A DNA stretch of 64,000 nucleotides from Liolophura sinensis (taxonomy: Eukaryota > Mollusca > Polyplacophora > Chitonida > Chitonidae), in assembly GCF_032854445.1 (NCBI RefSeq), contig NC_088301.1, positions 10,846,281 through 10,910,280 of the forward strand. The letters run 5' to 3'. Under the pieces are notes generated by a model. The model worked only from the letters and a program-made list of their open reading frames with translations, searched no databases and had not been told where the DNA came from. Below, one piece after another: positions 1 to 12,000 of this stretch. A program made the translations under genes and the position numbers. The stretch's first letter is position 1, and each line of letters opens with the position of its first letter.

Positions 1-494
1 CGCCAGGATCATCCAATAGCAGCTCTCCTAACTCAAGCGCGCCCAACTCTCCTGCCAGCTCAGCACAGTTCAGCCGGCCTAGTTCCCTGCACGGACTGAA
101 GCATAAGCTAGCCCAGAGCCTAAAATCGCCACGGAGGAAGTCTGTACATAATATTCCCCTGTCTCCGCTGGCACGCACGCCATCCCCCTCCCCACTGCCT
201 CCATCACCCACACGCAGCCCCAGCCCCCTGGCCGTGCTGCATGGGCACCAGGTGGGTGCCTCTCATATGCCTCAGCAGACAATCCCAGCATACCTGAACA
301 CCTCAAACCAGGCATCCACGCTCACGCCCACTGGCAAGAAGGGATTTTCCCGTCCCAAGAGCTGTGAGCCCAGCTCACCACTGCTCCGGCGTGCACTGTC
401 ACCAGACCGTCTGCATCCTAGTTCCGCAGAGAAACCACCTACCCATCGCAAATCATCCTGGCAAGAGCGGAAAAGTATCTTTGAATCTTTCTAA
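1..494 (+). CDS. MAST: C-terminal part of a microtubule-associated serine/threonine kinase (MAST family), 3' terminal exon
   Basis: The window opens inside a coding exon; the reading frame begins at base 3 and runs 163 residues to TAA at 492-494. The translation is Ser/Pro-rich with an SPRRKSVHNIPLSPLARTPS block followed by SPSPLPPSPTRSPSPL and, later, RPKSCEPSSPLLRRALSPD. These phospho-site-rich blocks are typical of the region downstream of the PDZ domain in MAST kinases, cytoskeleton-associated AGC kinases that bind PTEN and microtubules. The kinase, DUF1908 and PDZ domains would lie upstream of the window, so the paralogue cannot be named. The tail is much shorter than in vertebrate MAST1-4, ending with RKSIFESF. 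The exon has no internal stop and the next base after the stop is another TAA. The family call rests on remembered similarity of the low-complexity tail, not on a catalytic domain. Confidence 0.8.
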   Translation, partial: PGSSNSSSPNSSAPNSPASSAQFSRPSSLHGLKHKLAQSLKSPRRKSVHNIPLSPLARTPSPSPLPPSPTRSPSPLAVLHGHQVGASHMPQQTIPAYLNTSNQASTLTPTGKKGFSRPKSCEPSSPLLRRALSPDRLHPSSAEKPPTHRKSSWQERKSIFESF

Positions 495-3400
495 TAACAA
501 ACAGTTCAAGGTGTTCGATACGATATTACTGCTGTGTTATAAGGCCTGACAGGTGATTTTGTGGTGTCCCAGATGCTCCTTTCCTCTTCAGCCCCCTGTC
601 CAAGAACAATGTATGGTGCTTCTGTCCTGTGGCCTAACCTCTAGAGAACAGCTGGGCTGTTTAATAGCCTATGTGAAAAAAGCTGGTCTGTGGAGGAGAA
701 TTCCTAATGTGTGCGATTTCCTCAGTTCTTTACCCGATCACCCAGTCACATTGCCAGTGTACACACATAGTTGGCAGACAAGGATTGATCTTGACTGATC
801 AAGATATATATATATAGACAGAGATATATATATAAATATATAAACATATATATTTATCTTTTCTTGATGATCCCATGTGATTTTGTTGGGAAAACTGCGT
901 CCCTGCGTTCAACCATTAAGATACTCATTTCGTGCCTGTGGGCTTCAAGTGTTGATGTTGTGGCCACGTGAAACTTGACTGTTGATGTCTGTGGTATTAT
1001 CTCGCTGTGGACTGGGAGTAGGGTTCACCTCCCATAGTGGACTTGAGGGATGAGGCATCACTCTGCTTATTGCTGGTATTCAGGTATACATAAGAGTTTG
1101 CTGTGTTACCTGCAGTGTGTGTGTGAAGACATCAGCTACAACGGCGTTCTGTCTGTATTGTGATATAGCCTTGTATACTGGCTAATTTGTTCTGCTCAGC
1201 CCATTTTTTCTGTCACAAAATTGACATTTGCTTGCCCAGTATAATAGTGAATAACATGGAACTTTTACAGACTTCATGATAGTGTTTGTGAAGGATGAAT
1301 GACTGTGATTATATGTATCCAAGTCCACAATTACTCTTAGTTATTCTTCTGTGGGATATCTCTGTTGTATTGGTGTGTATGTAATAGTATCCTTGCATTT
1401 TGATGATTACCTGTAGTGAATACATCAACAATTTGTATATATTGTTGGCCAGATGTCTCTAAAGTGTTCATGTGCAGTGAAATCTGGTTTGTTGAAACCA
1501 TTCTGGGAGAAAACACCCATTTCAGTATCTTCAAGGTAGTTTTCTAACTCTTGGAATCTAATGATATGTTTGTACATATGAACTGTCCTAGGTGTACAAT
1601 TATGTCTTTGGTTCGTTTCTGAGGATGAGGGTTTTATGTGTAACACATGATGCTTAGTCATAAGGTAACACATGGTTATAGTCAAAAGTGCAGCTCATGG
1701 TGTTCAGTCATCAGTGTAACACATGATTAGTGAGGAGTTCAACACATGATGTTCAGTCATCAGTATAAACACATGATCAGTTATGAGTGCAACACATGGT
1801 GTTCAGTCATCAGTGTAAACACATGATCAGTTATGAGTGCAACACATGATATTCAGTCATCAGTGGAAACACATGATGTTCAGTGATGAGTGCAACACAT
1901 GACGTTAAGTCGTCAGTGTAAACACATGATCAGTTACAAGTGCAACACATGATGTTCAGTCATCAGTGTAAATTCAAGATGTTCAGTCATCAGTGTAACA
2001 CATGATCAGTCATCAGTATAACATGATCAGTAACACATTGATCTATGCTGCAAGAGTAATGCAATGAGAGAGAATTAATGCCACAACGCACACTTAAGGC
2101 AGACAAGGTATTTTATGTCGGGAATATATAATTTCTAAATGTCTTATAATTAGTTGTATATTTTCTGTTTTGACAGCTTTTTTGTTGAAAGCATTTATGG
2201 CATTTTTGTGAAGGAGTTTTGAAATGTAGTTCCAGTCAGTATTGTATTTCTTTTGTCTCTGTTTTGTGGCTGAGTCCACTGTGCTATGTATGTGCTGAAT
2301 GGGATGCGATCTGTAGTTCTGATGCAGGCTTGACTGTTCTTCATCAACTTACGCTCATATTTCTGTATATGTACATATTGAAATTTATAATGTTTCTATG
2401 TCCAAAATGGGGAAATTAGAGTCCTGTATTGAAAGCATTACTGCTATGTTCTGATATAAAAGTATATATATATATATATATATAAATGTGTGTATGTGTG
2501 TGTAAATTTTCGAAAACTGGGCATTCAGGAATTGATGAGAGATTTAAATACTCTTGGGGTGTGTGTATATTGTAGATAAAGCAGCTGATGTTAAAGGTAT
2601 AGGGATAAACTGATCTCTACTCTATACCAGTTCTAAACCCGTCCTCTTTCCAGTCCAGTCTATCCCCACATTTTGTACATATTGAATCGGGTATGAGGAG
2701 GCCTGGGCAGGTCTATGAGTCCAGGACGGAGTCTGAAGAGAGCCTGGTGTCTCCACACATAGAACTCTGTGGATATATCAGGTCTCTGGTGACAGTTGTG
2801 CACATGAAGACTGTTTTTGGTCAGAGCTATCAGCTTTATTGTGTCAGTGTAAAATAGACCATTGCTGACACCTGTTTCTCTTATCAACAGCTTATTCAGT
2901 CATTATTAAAGGATTTATAGAGAATGGGGTACCTTTTCCTGCACAAATGGGGACTCGCATCAAAGCTACATGTGTACTGCATGTATGTAAACCAGTTTTT
3001 CGGTTTAACTAGCAAAACAAAATAGTCATCTTAGCAAATTGATTTGGAATGAGCTGCCATCTCATCTATCTAATACATGACGTTAAACCCCAAGCACTGA
3101 CTCACTCACTCTAATACAGGAACATGAAGATCACATGTGCAGGGTTGATTTGAGTATTAAAGGTTTAGAAACCTTCTGTCAGAAAACTCATTCACAGTTA
3201 TGCTATAGTGTGACCATAAGGTCCCTTTACTATCAGACAGGCAAGCAGAAATTGATCATATGGTTTTGTATGGAGTAAAACCCAATGAGACAAGTATTAT
3301 ATCTCAAGATGTGAGTTGTTTACAACTGCCTTATCATCAAACTGAAACTTATGGTTGGCAGCCCATGAAGAGTAGACTGAAGTTCACTTCATATTATGTT

Positions 3401-4944
3401 CATGGGTCGATTCCAGAACGCCAGCTTTGAAATGCTGTCTTACAGTTCATTTTTTGGGTTACAGAATTTGAAATTCTGTCCACCTACTGTCCTTTGTGGA
3501 AGCGGCCCAGAAAAATTAAGACGTATATTTCTTGAAGTTTTTAGAGTAAGGCATTTATTCTTGCACATTGTATCTGCTGTATAGCTGTTCTGTCTATGTG
3601 TGTAAACTGACAGAGGTCATGAGATGTTCTTAGTATTTTATTGGCAAAATAATAATGGTTCCTACAATTACTACAAGCTCTGGCCATCCAGATAAAGTGT
3701 ACAATGACTTGTTGTACAATGACCTTATTATCTGTGTTTGCTATGCATTATGGCAGCTGGAATGGGGTAAGACTTGATACTAAGCAGGAAGGATTTACAC
3801 ATTATTCAAGCATGATGTCATCCTGTATTTCAGTGAATCAAGTTGAACCTCTGAACATCTTGTTACATAATATGTGATCTGGGCATTTGATTTATCTGTC
3901 ACGTTGAAAGTACCGATTATACATGATGGCAGTTTGCTATTAATTAAGTGTGACTTCCTGGCCATATTGCAATGGAAAGTTGGTGAAAATTCATAGGTAA
4001 ATGTACTTTTTTCGGGAGATTATTGAAAGGTTCTATTGGCTTTTCTCATGTTCGACTTAAGGAGCTAATTACCTTGTATGTCTCCAATATGTTTACATAT
4101 TGCTTTTCCTCCCCAATTTTAAACCCCAAAATGCATTTCAGATTCAGGTCATGAAGTCATTATGCTAGGAAGTTGTTGTGTAAGTGATAGTCTGAAAGTG
4201 ACATACCATTCCGTCTTGGGTAAAACTGCAGCTATACTGATTTTCTCAACTTCTCAGTGTACATGGCCCATTGTAAATATCGCCCCCCACCCCCCATGTG
4301 TACAAAGTGGTAAATACCTGTGCAGAGCTTGACTTGTATGTGATTTGATGTAAGCGTTGTCAATACGACAATGTGTGTGATATATCTTTCCATTTTTCTA
4401 TATTTGATTGGACTACGTTGCTTCGAAAGTGTATAATAAATGGCAAAGCCATGTTGTTTGGTGACACTCTGATACGTGCTTCTGCCTTTCATTGGCTTAT
4501 TACTTGCGTTACTCAGTTGAAAATGTGTGTGATTTATGGGCCAGATTTGGTAGGTTGATGTTTCAAACACTTGTCAAAATGCATTGGTTCTACAGAGTTA
4601 TTCGTTATGAAACTCCACATGGAAATCCATTCACTCTGTGTGGAATTCCATTGGGTGGAGTCATTTTAGATGTTTAGATGTACATGTAAGAGACATGCAT
4701 TGCCTTGTCTTCAACTGGTGTCAAGTCCAGTTCACTGTCTTTTGAGCAGTGAAGTCATACACTTGAATCTAAACAGTACAGGAAAAGTGAATCCCACCAC
4801 CACCACTTAAAAAAAACATTTACCAAGATATTTACCAAGTCGTTGTGAAATTTTGCACACAGTATTTCACCAATCCAGTCAACATATTGTTACAAGGATT
4901 ACTCTGTAGATACAGATGTGCTCCAATGAGAAGGCACAAATGCA
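495..4944. other. Non-coding stretch downstream of MAST (probably long 3' UTR then intergenic)
   Basis: No convincing coding exon is seen. It holds short TA-rich tracts (about 805-850 and 2462-2485), a degenerate CACATGAT-type tandem repeat (1640-2035, listed separately), a SINE-like tail with gacgttaaaccccaagcac and tcactcact at about 3070-3112, and an AATAAA hexamer near 4436 that could be a distal poly(A) signal. Where the MAST transcript ends cannot be told from sequence alone. Confidence 0.5.
1640..2035. repeat. Degenerate minisatellite, unit about 27-54 bp (cacatgatgttcagtcatcag)
   Basis: The motif acacatgat followed by gttcagtcatcagtgtaa recurs about a dozen times with small indels, alternating with a gatcagttatgagtgcaac variant. 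The alternation gives a higher-order period near 54 bp. It lies in the non-coding region after MAST. Confidence 0.75.
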
Positions 4945-5311
4945 TTATCGGTCGGATTTTGAAAATTTTACAGACTTCAGGTAATTTTGACTACGTGTAC
5001 AAGATAATGTTAAACTATGACGCTTTTGTATCACACTGGGACAGTGAGCTTGCATCGTGTTACTGAGGCGTGTGATCCGACGTTGAGGGATGAGTAACCA
5101 CTCCGCGTGAAGCAGATGTCTAACGTCATCAAGATTGGACACCATCGTAACACGGAGATACACCTGTTTCAACTGGTCCCACAAATGTTCAATGGGATTT
5201 AGTTCCGGGAATTGGCGAGCCATTGCATGTTCAAATAAGACATTTATCACTCTGACACGATGTGAATGAGCATTGTCGTCCATAAGAAGAAATCGATTGC
5301 CGTCTTCAATC
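4945..5311 (-). pseudogene. Tc1/mariner transposase relic (C-terminal catalytic part)
   Basis: On the minus strand the frame reads GNRFLLMDDNAHSHRVR, then FPELNPIEHLWDQLKQVY, then EWLLIPQRRITRLSNTM. These are the second catalytic Asp block, the NPIEHLW block with the catalytic Glu, and the C-terminal helix of Tc1/mariner transposases. Only about 29 residues separate the first Asp of MDDN from the Glu, fewer than the 34 usual for Tc1 (DD34E), so a small deletion is likely. Upstream of about 5311 the frame hits a stop (TGA) and similarity is lost; no N-terminal HTH is seen. It is a dead fragment. The second Tc1 relic, near 54 kb, is a different, longer-preserved C-terminus. Confidence 0.85.
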
Positions 5312-5523
5312 TGTTTGTTCGCCTTACATCACAGCCACCACTCGCAAATTTTGTACAGAAATCTGATGAGGCAGTATTGAGGAAGTGAACGCAAATGCTC
5401 CGTGTCAACCCTTGTTTCTAATAATACCTGACACAAATACATTTTTTGTTATCTAAACTATGCCCAACATGATTCAAGCCAACATTTGAAGCAACTTTCT
5501 TGATGAATGCTGATCCGCTCTAA

Positions 5524-5527
<4 letters not shown>

Positions 5528-5588
<61 letters not shown>
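5528..5588. repeat. (CT)n microsatellite followed by a short (TA) tract
   Basis: About 30 uninterrupted CT dinucleotides, then gtatatatatatac. Simple repeat. Confidence 0.98.
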
Positions 5589-5592
<4 letters not shown>

Positions 5593-6178
5593 ATATATAT
5601 ATACATATATATAAATGTCTAATGTAAATTTGTCGTTTATATCCATACACATGTACCTAATCTGAATATAATTTATGATAATATTTATGAATATAATAAA
5701 TATAGAAATATGATCAAAATCGAAGTTGAACACATTTGTTAGCTGAAAAGACGGAATATGTTTATTAAACATGTGTTACGTCCGCATTTAAACATTTCAC
5801 AAAGAATATATATATCAGTAGGTTGTCTCAAATACTCGTCATAGCAAATCGAAAAAAATATTGACCACATTTACAGCTAACTTTCCGCACTCTTTCATCT
5901 GAACTTTATGTAATTTTTATGTTTTCTTCATCTCGAACTACTTGGTAAACTTGTGATCTGTAACTTTAAAAGCCGATTGGTCATGAACTGTGAACTGTGA
6001 AGATCGGGACGATTCTGAAGTTTCTACGTTCGTGCCGTTAATCAAGGCATATAATGACCCTTTGTGAAATGCAATGGTCTTGGCGACTAGAAAATGATAC
6101 AGTCCATGTTCAAATGATGAGCCAAGAGCATGCCATTGACAGTCACGTCGGTTGGTTATGCACTGGTAAGCTAGATTG

Positions 6179-6420
6179 GGGCCTCCATGGCCAAGGTGGT
6201 TAGCGCTATGACCCAGGAGCCTCTCACCAATGCGGTCTCTGTGAGTCCGAGACAAACTCATACTGGCTTCCTCTCCGGCTGTATATCGCGGCAAGGCATG
6301 TCTGCAACCTGCAATTGGTCGTGGGTTTCCCCTGGGCTCTACCCAATATCCTCAATTCATAAAGCTGACCGCTGTCGAAATATTCTTGAGTACGGCATAA
6401 AACACCAATCAAATAAATAA
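6179..6420 (+). mobile_element. tRNA-derived SINE, near full length
   Basis: Begins ggcctccatggccaaggtgg (A-box-like TGGCCAAGGTGG, then TTAGCGC), runs through a conserved ctcaccaatgcggtctctgtgag and tggcttcctctccggc body, and ends gagtacggcataaaacaccaatcaaataaataaata. Six or more further copies or fragments occur in both orientations in this window, which is how its limits were set. The B-box (gttcaagtcc in other copies) is eroded here to gtccgagac. Confidence 0.85.
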
Positions 6421-6779
6421 ATAAAAATAAGCCACATTAAACCCAACCGCCAATCTACCATTCGCACAATCACTGTAGTCCGGTTCCACCCACTGTTGAG
6501 CAAATATTTTTGTCAAGCAAATGGGTTTTCCGCACGTTCATTTGTCAAAGTTCTGATCGATCTGAATATGCTGCGATTTCTTTTCATATGACTGTTTTAT
6601 AATATCCATTGTTTCCTATAACATACCCAAACCCCCAAGAGTTCAATAACAATAGATAGCAGTCGATTTTTTATTCGCAGTTCATCGCAGACAACCTGAC
6701 AAACATATGGCTACCCACATATTCAGTCACGTGTCCAATGCTTTGTACATTCGCGGCATTGTATGTACATGTACCATTC

Positions 6780-7118
6780 AATGTTTCCTATTTTCGTTGT
6801 CGACGTAGAATACTGTAAATGTTATGTGTACTATCCAATGTTTCATATTCGTTGTCCACTTAGGACACAGTAAATGTTATTTGTACTATCCAATGTTTCC
6901 TATTCGTTGTCCACTTAGAACACTGTAAATGTTATGTGTACTGTCCAATGTTTCGTATTCGTTGTCCACTTAGAACACAGTAAATGTTATGTGTACTGTC
7001 CAATGTTTCGTATTCGTTGTCCACTTAGAACACTGTAAATGTTATTTGTACTATCCAATGTTTCCTATTCGTTGTCCACTTAGAACACTGTAAATGTTAT
7101 GTGTACTATCTATTGTCT
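6780..7118. repeat. 55-bp minisatellite abutting the stop codon of the DYNLT5-like gene
   Basis: Five to six tandem units with tccaatgtttcctattcg, then ttgtccacttagaacac and a tgtaaatgttatgtgtact spacer. The ccaatg motif ends at 6840, 6895, 6950, 7005 and 7060, giving an exact 55-bp period. The outermost unit grades into the last codons of the minus-strand gene (stop at 7120-7122). Confidence 0.95.
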
Positions 7119-7119
7119 C

Positions 7120-7842
7120 CTATTCGCTGTACACTCCGAAGACGGTGGCAGTACAGTATACTGAGGGGGTTTCAAAAGTGTATGTGGCCGAGTTGTCAAA
7201 GTTTGGGTCCCAGACGCATCGGCTTGTGACTATAGCACACTGGCCAGCTTTCTCCCCTATTGCCACTTGGCACACGATCTTATACCGATCCAAGCTGAGT
7301 GCCTTGACCTTGTCTTTGATCTCTTCACTGAGAAGTTTGCTGAGGACAGCTCCGTGTTGGGCGGAGTAGTGAAAACCTTCCAGACGTCCGTCCAGGGTAG
7401 CCTTTATAATGCTTCTTACCGTACCGGAACAGAACTTCTTTCGCGGTTCTAAGCGGTAAGTTGGCTCCTTCTGGAATAGTGTGTCCACATTCGAAGCCCT
7501 TGACTGTTTTCCCCAGCTCCCGCCACCTATTCGAGATGTAAGTTTACGGGCAAACCTTTTTGTCGCTAGGTAACCGGCTAATGATGTCCCCATGGCACTT
7601 GCCAGGCTTCTCTTGTCAAAATCGGTGGCGGAGGTTTCGTTTCTGAAAGGCGAGTCGCTATCTCGAACAGCAGAAACCTTCCGACCATCTAGTGACCCAC
7701 CCATTTTGGACACCTTCCTGCCATCTCCGCCGCAGTCCACTTTGGACACCTTCCTGCCATCTCCGCCCCTGTCCATTTTGGAAACCTTCCGACCATCGAG
7801 GGAACCATCGGCCTTCGCTTCCCCAGCTTTTCTCTGAAGCAT
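7120..7842 (-). CDS. DYNLT5: Tctex1-domain dynein light chain (DYNLT5/TCTEX1D1-like), single exon
   Basis: An uninterrupted 240-residue frame from ATG at 7842 to TAG at 7120-7122. The C-terminal half (about residues 128-240) has the Tctex1 fold signature: TYRLEPRKKF, the helices leading to LSEEIKDKVKAL, then DRYKIVCQVAIGEKAGQ, SRCVWDPNFDN and the terminal strand VFGVYSE. Tctex-type light chains dimerise and bind dynein intermediate chain; TCTEX1D members are often ciliary or axonemal. The N-terminal half is a basic extension with four tandem GRKVSK-containing repeats (residues about 15-57). No intron is needed for the domain, so this is either a natural single-exon gene or a retrocopy; the intact frame argues it is, or recently was, functional. 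The exact paralogue (DYNLT5 versus other TCTEX1D members) is less certain than the domain. Confidence 0.85.
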   Translation of the reverse strand: MLQRKAGEAKADGSLDGRKVSKMDRGGDGRKVSKVDCGGDGRKVSKMGGSLDGRKVSAVRDSDSPFRNETSATDFDKRSLASAMGTSLAGYLATKRFARKLTSRIGGGSWGKQSRASNVDTLFQKEPTYRLEPRKKFCSGTVRSIIKATLDGRLEGFHYSAQHGAVLSKLLSEEIKDKVKALSLDRYKIVCQVAIGEKAGQCAIVTSRCVWDPNFDNSATYTFETPSVYCTATVFGVYSE

Positions 7843-8962
7843 TATTCACGGCAGACCTTGGTATACCAATTGACTTCCAGCAATTAACTTTGAATTTTCG
7901 AAGGTTTCTCCTTGAAAGATGCACACTTCGCGGACTGAAAGAACTTCACTGACCCTTGAAGCAAAGAGGCTTTGTGCACAAAAATGTTCAAACGCTGCAC
8001 GACCAAGACGTCTTCATCCCAGAAACCTCGAACTCTGTAGGAATTATGGAGTCAAGAAAGTTTGGAACACAAGAATTCTAAACGATGATCGCTTTGAGCC
8101 AAAAGTCTTGAATCGTGCTTTTCGGCACAGAAAGGTTGTCTGCTTTTGTAATTATAGCTTCTTGAAACTGTAGCCACTCCAAATATCATAGACTTCCAGA
8201 AGCCTCAGCACCGAGTTTTATACAGTCACAAGTCACACTCATACCCTCAGTACAATTACTTGATCCATTATGACCAGTCGCTTTGACGGCGATGCATGTA
8301 TCAACTGACTTCACCAAAAGTGTTAAATCTGGTATATACTTAAAACTGTCGGCGAGCTCGGTGAGAGTAAATATCCTTGGTAAACATTGGAGTGTTTTGG
8401 TTGTCGAGCTGTGAATGCCAGCTCACTCCTGGGTATAAATATATCTATATACTTGAGCCAATCTTATATAGGGCAAATACACCTTTAGTCTTATATCCGC
8501 CCTCTGATCACTATGCATGTATACGGCCATGAACTGGGTATGACGGTCATATCCGAGCCATGTTTATGGTTATTCTCTGAAAGTGACACAAACATGTAAA
8601 TATTGTCATAGCGACCATTTATCAACAGTTTCACTCGAACTCCCTTGGACTTTACAGGTTCACTATTTACCGCAGGCACCAAGTATATGCAGTCCGTTTG
8701 GTTTAATTTGTACACAATGGTACCGTGCGGTTGTGGAACGGTGTACATTTGGTCACGCTGCACGGTTTAATGTCAACCGGACAATAAATCCTTCCCATGT
8801 CATTGTTGACCCCACTCCAGATGATCATTGTGTGTACGTCCTGTTAGGCACAACGACTTACAATACCTACCTGGTAGCCTCTCGAAATTCTGCTCATAAC
8901 GATTTCCCACGCTGAACCAGGCCCAAGTGGGAACACCACACTATAGATACAATTATATCAAT
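7843..8962. other. Region upstream of the DYNLT5-like gene, no gene recognised
   Basis: Contains the presumed promoter and 5' UTR of the minus-strand gene, but no clear TATA or other motif could be assigned. Open frames of about 90-110 codons on both strands around 8490-8915 overlap each other, lack any recognisable motif and were not called. Confidence 0.4.
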
Positions 8963-9003
8963 ATTATAATAGCCCAAACGTTCATTGTTTGGGCTATTAT
9001 AAT
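8963..9003. repeat. Perfect 17-bp inverted repeat with 7-base loop
   Basis: attataatagcccaaac (8963-8979), loop gttcatt, then gtttgggctattataat (8987-9003). The arms pair perfectly. There is no flanking gene or terminator context; it may be the core of a small foldback element. Confidence 0.95.
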
Positions 9004-12000
9004 TCATCAGAATCCAGCTTTCTCTATATATTGAGGCCGCGTGTAATTTAGCTCACCTTTAGGCATGTTGAACAACGAATCTCTACAGAGGGTGCCCGGG
9101 GAACAATGACTTCCCTACTTTACAATGTACTGTTAATATAGGCTCTGTTACCGTGTTTGGGTACATGTCGACGGGACAGCAACTTGCCAGTCAAAGGCTT
9201 ACTACGAGCAATTCGGTTTCTTGTACCGACAATATATTGCGTATGAGCGTGTTACAGGTAAAAACTTCACGGAGTCTGGCAATAAGCAACAATCACGAAT
9301 CCCAGGCCAGAGAGTGGGATTCCACACACTGCCTCTCCAAAGTCATGAAGAAACTATAGGCCTATACATGCAGCAGAGGTGATGAATTCGATTACAAGCC
9401 TATACACCGTCGCGCATTAAAAGTAATCACTGTAGGCCCAATTACAAAATGCATGTCATTATATGCTGTGCAATAGTCCACTTTAATACACGAGACCATG
9501 CACCCCTTGTTAGGTGTAGAGTGTAAATTGAATGTGCAATTATAGGATTCGACACTCTGCATGACAAATTGAGCGAATCTGTTTTCTCTTACAAATATAG
9601 GCTTAGGTCTGAATGTCCGTGCGCAAGAATACAAGAATGAACATTCATTTAATTCTGCCCTTCTGTTTCTCGTAAGCCATTTGTAGGTCTAAGTTAATGT
9701 AACCTAGAATCCAGATGTTCGAAATATCTCAACATTTCCAATCAGAAAAGAAAGAAAACTAAGAACGCCTTAAAAGTAATACCAGGACGTCATGTTGCTT
9801 AGTTTGGCTTCACATAGATTGTTCCATGGGCCATTCGTGGTGAATGTGAATCGATTGCACAACTGGTACATCCAGTTTGAATGGAGAAATGTAGCAGTCA
9901 GAATTAAGAGAATCTAATGTACATGAAAATCCATTATTGCACTAAGTACCTCAACCGGAGTAATTATGAAAATAATTTCCCGATTGTAGTTAACTCAAGC
10001 AGGCACTATATAGAAGGTGTATTCTGAGTTCTATGGAAATAGGTTCAGTACTTTGGGAAGAGTTGCGTGGACTAAACCTGAAAACAAGGAACGCCACTAC
10101 TGCGCAAAGTCCTAAATGGAGGTAATTATAACATGGGGTTTGCCATTAACCTTAAGCATGAACAAATTTACATGACAGGCAAGATGTATATATTTGTAAG
10201 TTTCAACTAAATTGGCACACTACCGTAGTTAGGGAGGATATGCATGGACAAAAGCATGTCTACGGACAACCAGATGGACAGACAGGATGATTCCAGTATG
10301 CACACTAGTAATACGGTAACTGATAACAATAAGCATCGTTTTTCTTTTCAGTATTTAACCTACAATTATATGTACTCGTTTAACATGTACACGTCTGAGA
10401 TAACTTGATTTACTCCGTATAGCCTGAAGACTGGAATGTGAGAAGAGAAAATATGGTAGAAATGTTAAAACGTGGATATTTTCATATACCATGCCCCACA
10501 TCAGCCCTCGACCAGCCCTTTGGGGTGGGCCTATGATATGAAAATGTCCCTATTGTAACCTCTGAACAAAATAGCCCCAGGTGCTGCTCTGATTTTTAAT
10601 CTTTGCATTTGTCCAGTTTGTATACTAAGTACATTTAACAAGCCCTTTGACTGGGCAACCACAAACGTGCGCAACGCTATCCAGTAGACAAACACAGGCC
10701 TTAGCAATACCCTCGATCTCTTAGGATTTTTCAACTCAGTCAGTCAAACGAAGAATTTTATAGTAATGTCATACTTGTCATACTAGGTAATACATATTCG
10801 AGGAGGTATAAGCAGCAGCCTAATTAAAAGCTGCTATATCGAAATTATTACCAAATTTAGGCTTTCAATGCCAGATACCAGAGTACAGTAGAACGCTGAT
10901 GCCATACCATAAAATGGCGGACACTGGAAATATTTTTATGTTAAAAATGTAAATGTCTTGTTTTTTTTTATTATATGCAATGATTTTTGCCTTGTTTGCG
11001 AAGACGTCAATTCGGGATTGAGGAACTTTCTTTAATACCAAGCAAGGAGATAAAGTGCAATTTCAAATAATAAGGCGTTAGTTTGTTTTTTTTTTTTCAC
11101 ATTACTTGTTGAAGACCGAAGATTAGCCTTTGTACTTCTACAGCACGGTATACCGCCTAATACAGAGTAGATCCACTACAGAGGTGTGAAATTGCCTTCA
11201 GCTAAATGATGTGTTTACAACTGCTTGGACTTCATTCACCTTTGAAAAACGTGGAGAAATATATTATTGTACTAGAAATTAAAAATTGTACATTGGGTCT
11301 CTCACAGAAAGAAAAGAAATGTGTTACTTTTGTGCATTTAACTGGGTTGATGAGAAACTTTTACAGTACTTTTACTCACCAGAACACACATTTTAATTTA
11401 CTATTACGCTTAAAAAATATTTTTAAAAAATTATGGTGGCAGATTATGCGAGAAAGGCAAGTGGTGGGAAACATGCAATATTCTTACGCAGCCCAATATC
11501 CATCTTCTAAAGAAAAAGTTTACATCGGTACTGCGTCTGAACTAGCGCAGATCTCAACTAGACATGATCTGAAAGTGTCTGCCTTAAGATATATAATATT
11601 GTACAGTTTTTAATCACAGGACTTTATCACAGGACAGTGGATTCCAGCAATGTCCCAAAACACTACTCACGTTTCCAGTATATTGTGTCATGTTCTCTAG
11701 CCGATCTGGCAGCTTCAGTTAAGCTCTCCATGATGTCCATGCCAAGTGTTCAGGTACCTGTAGTTCAAGGCATAATGAACTTTTTTTTTCACTTTTCCAT
11801 GATCCATTAGTGATCCAGTTTTTGTTTTATTTAGTCTTCAAACAATTCATGTCACATCAGCCATTTTTCTATTAATGTTACCGGTATGCATTTGATTCCA
11901 GATAAAAACAAATTTGGTTGTCACTGAGATAACAAACGTGTAATTTAGGACGCGACTTTCATCTGTTCTTTTGTTTTGAGTGATATTGTATTTATTTCTG

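Noticed and set aside
6179-6260. Possible tRNA gene because of A-box-like TGGCCAAGGTGG
   Set aside because: It is the head of a dispersed SINE; no cloverleaf could be drawn and the same head recurs with the SINE body.
8491-8915. Two overlapping frames of 90 and 110 codons on opposite strands
   Set aside because: No motif, no splice-site support, no family resemblance and no way to choose between them.
11206-11613. 135-codon plus-strand frame
   Set aside because: AT-rich, lysine/leucine-biased, without domain or exon context.
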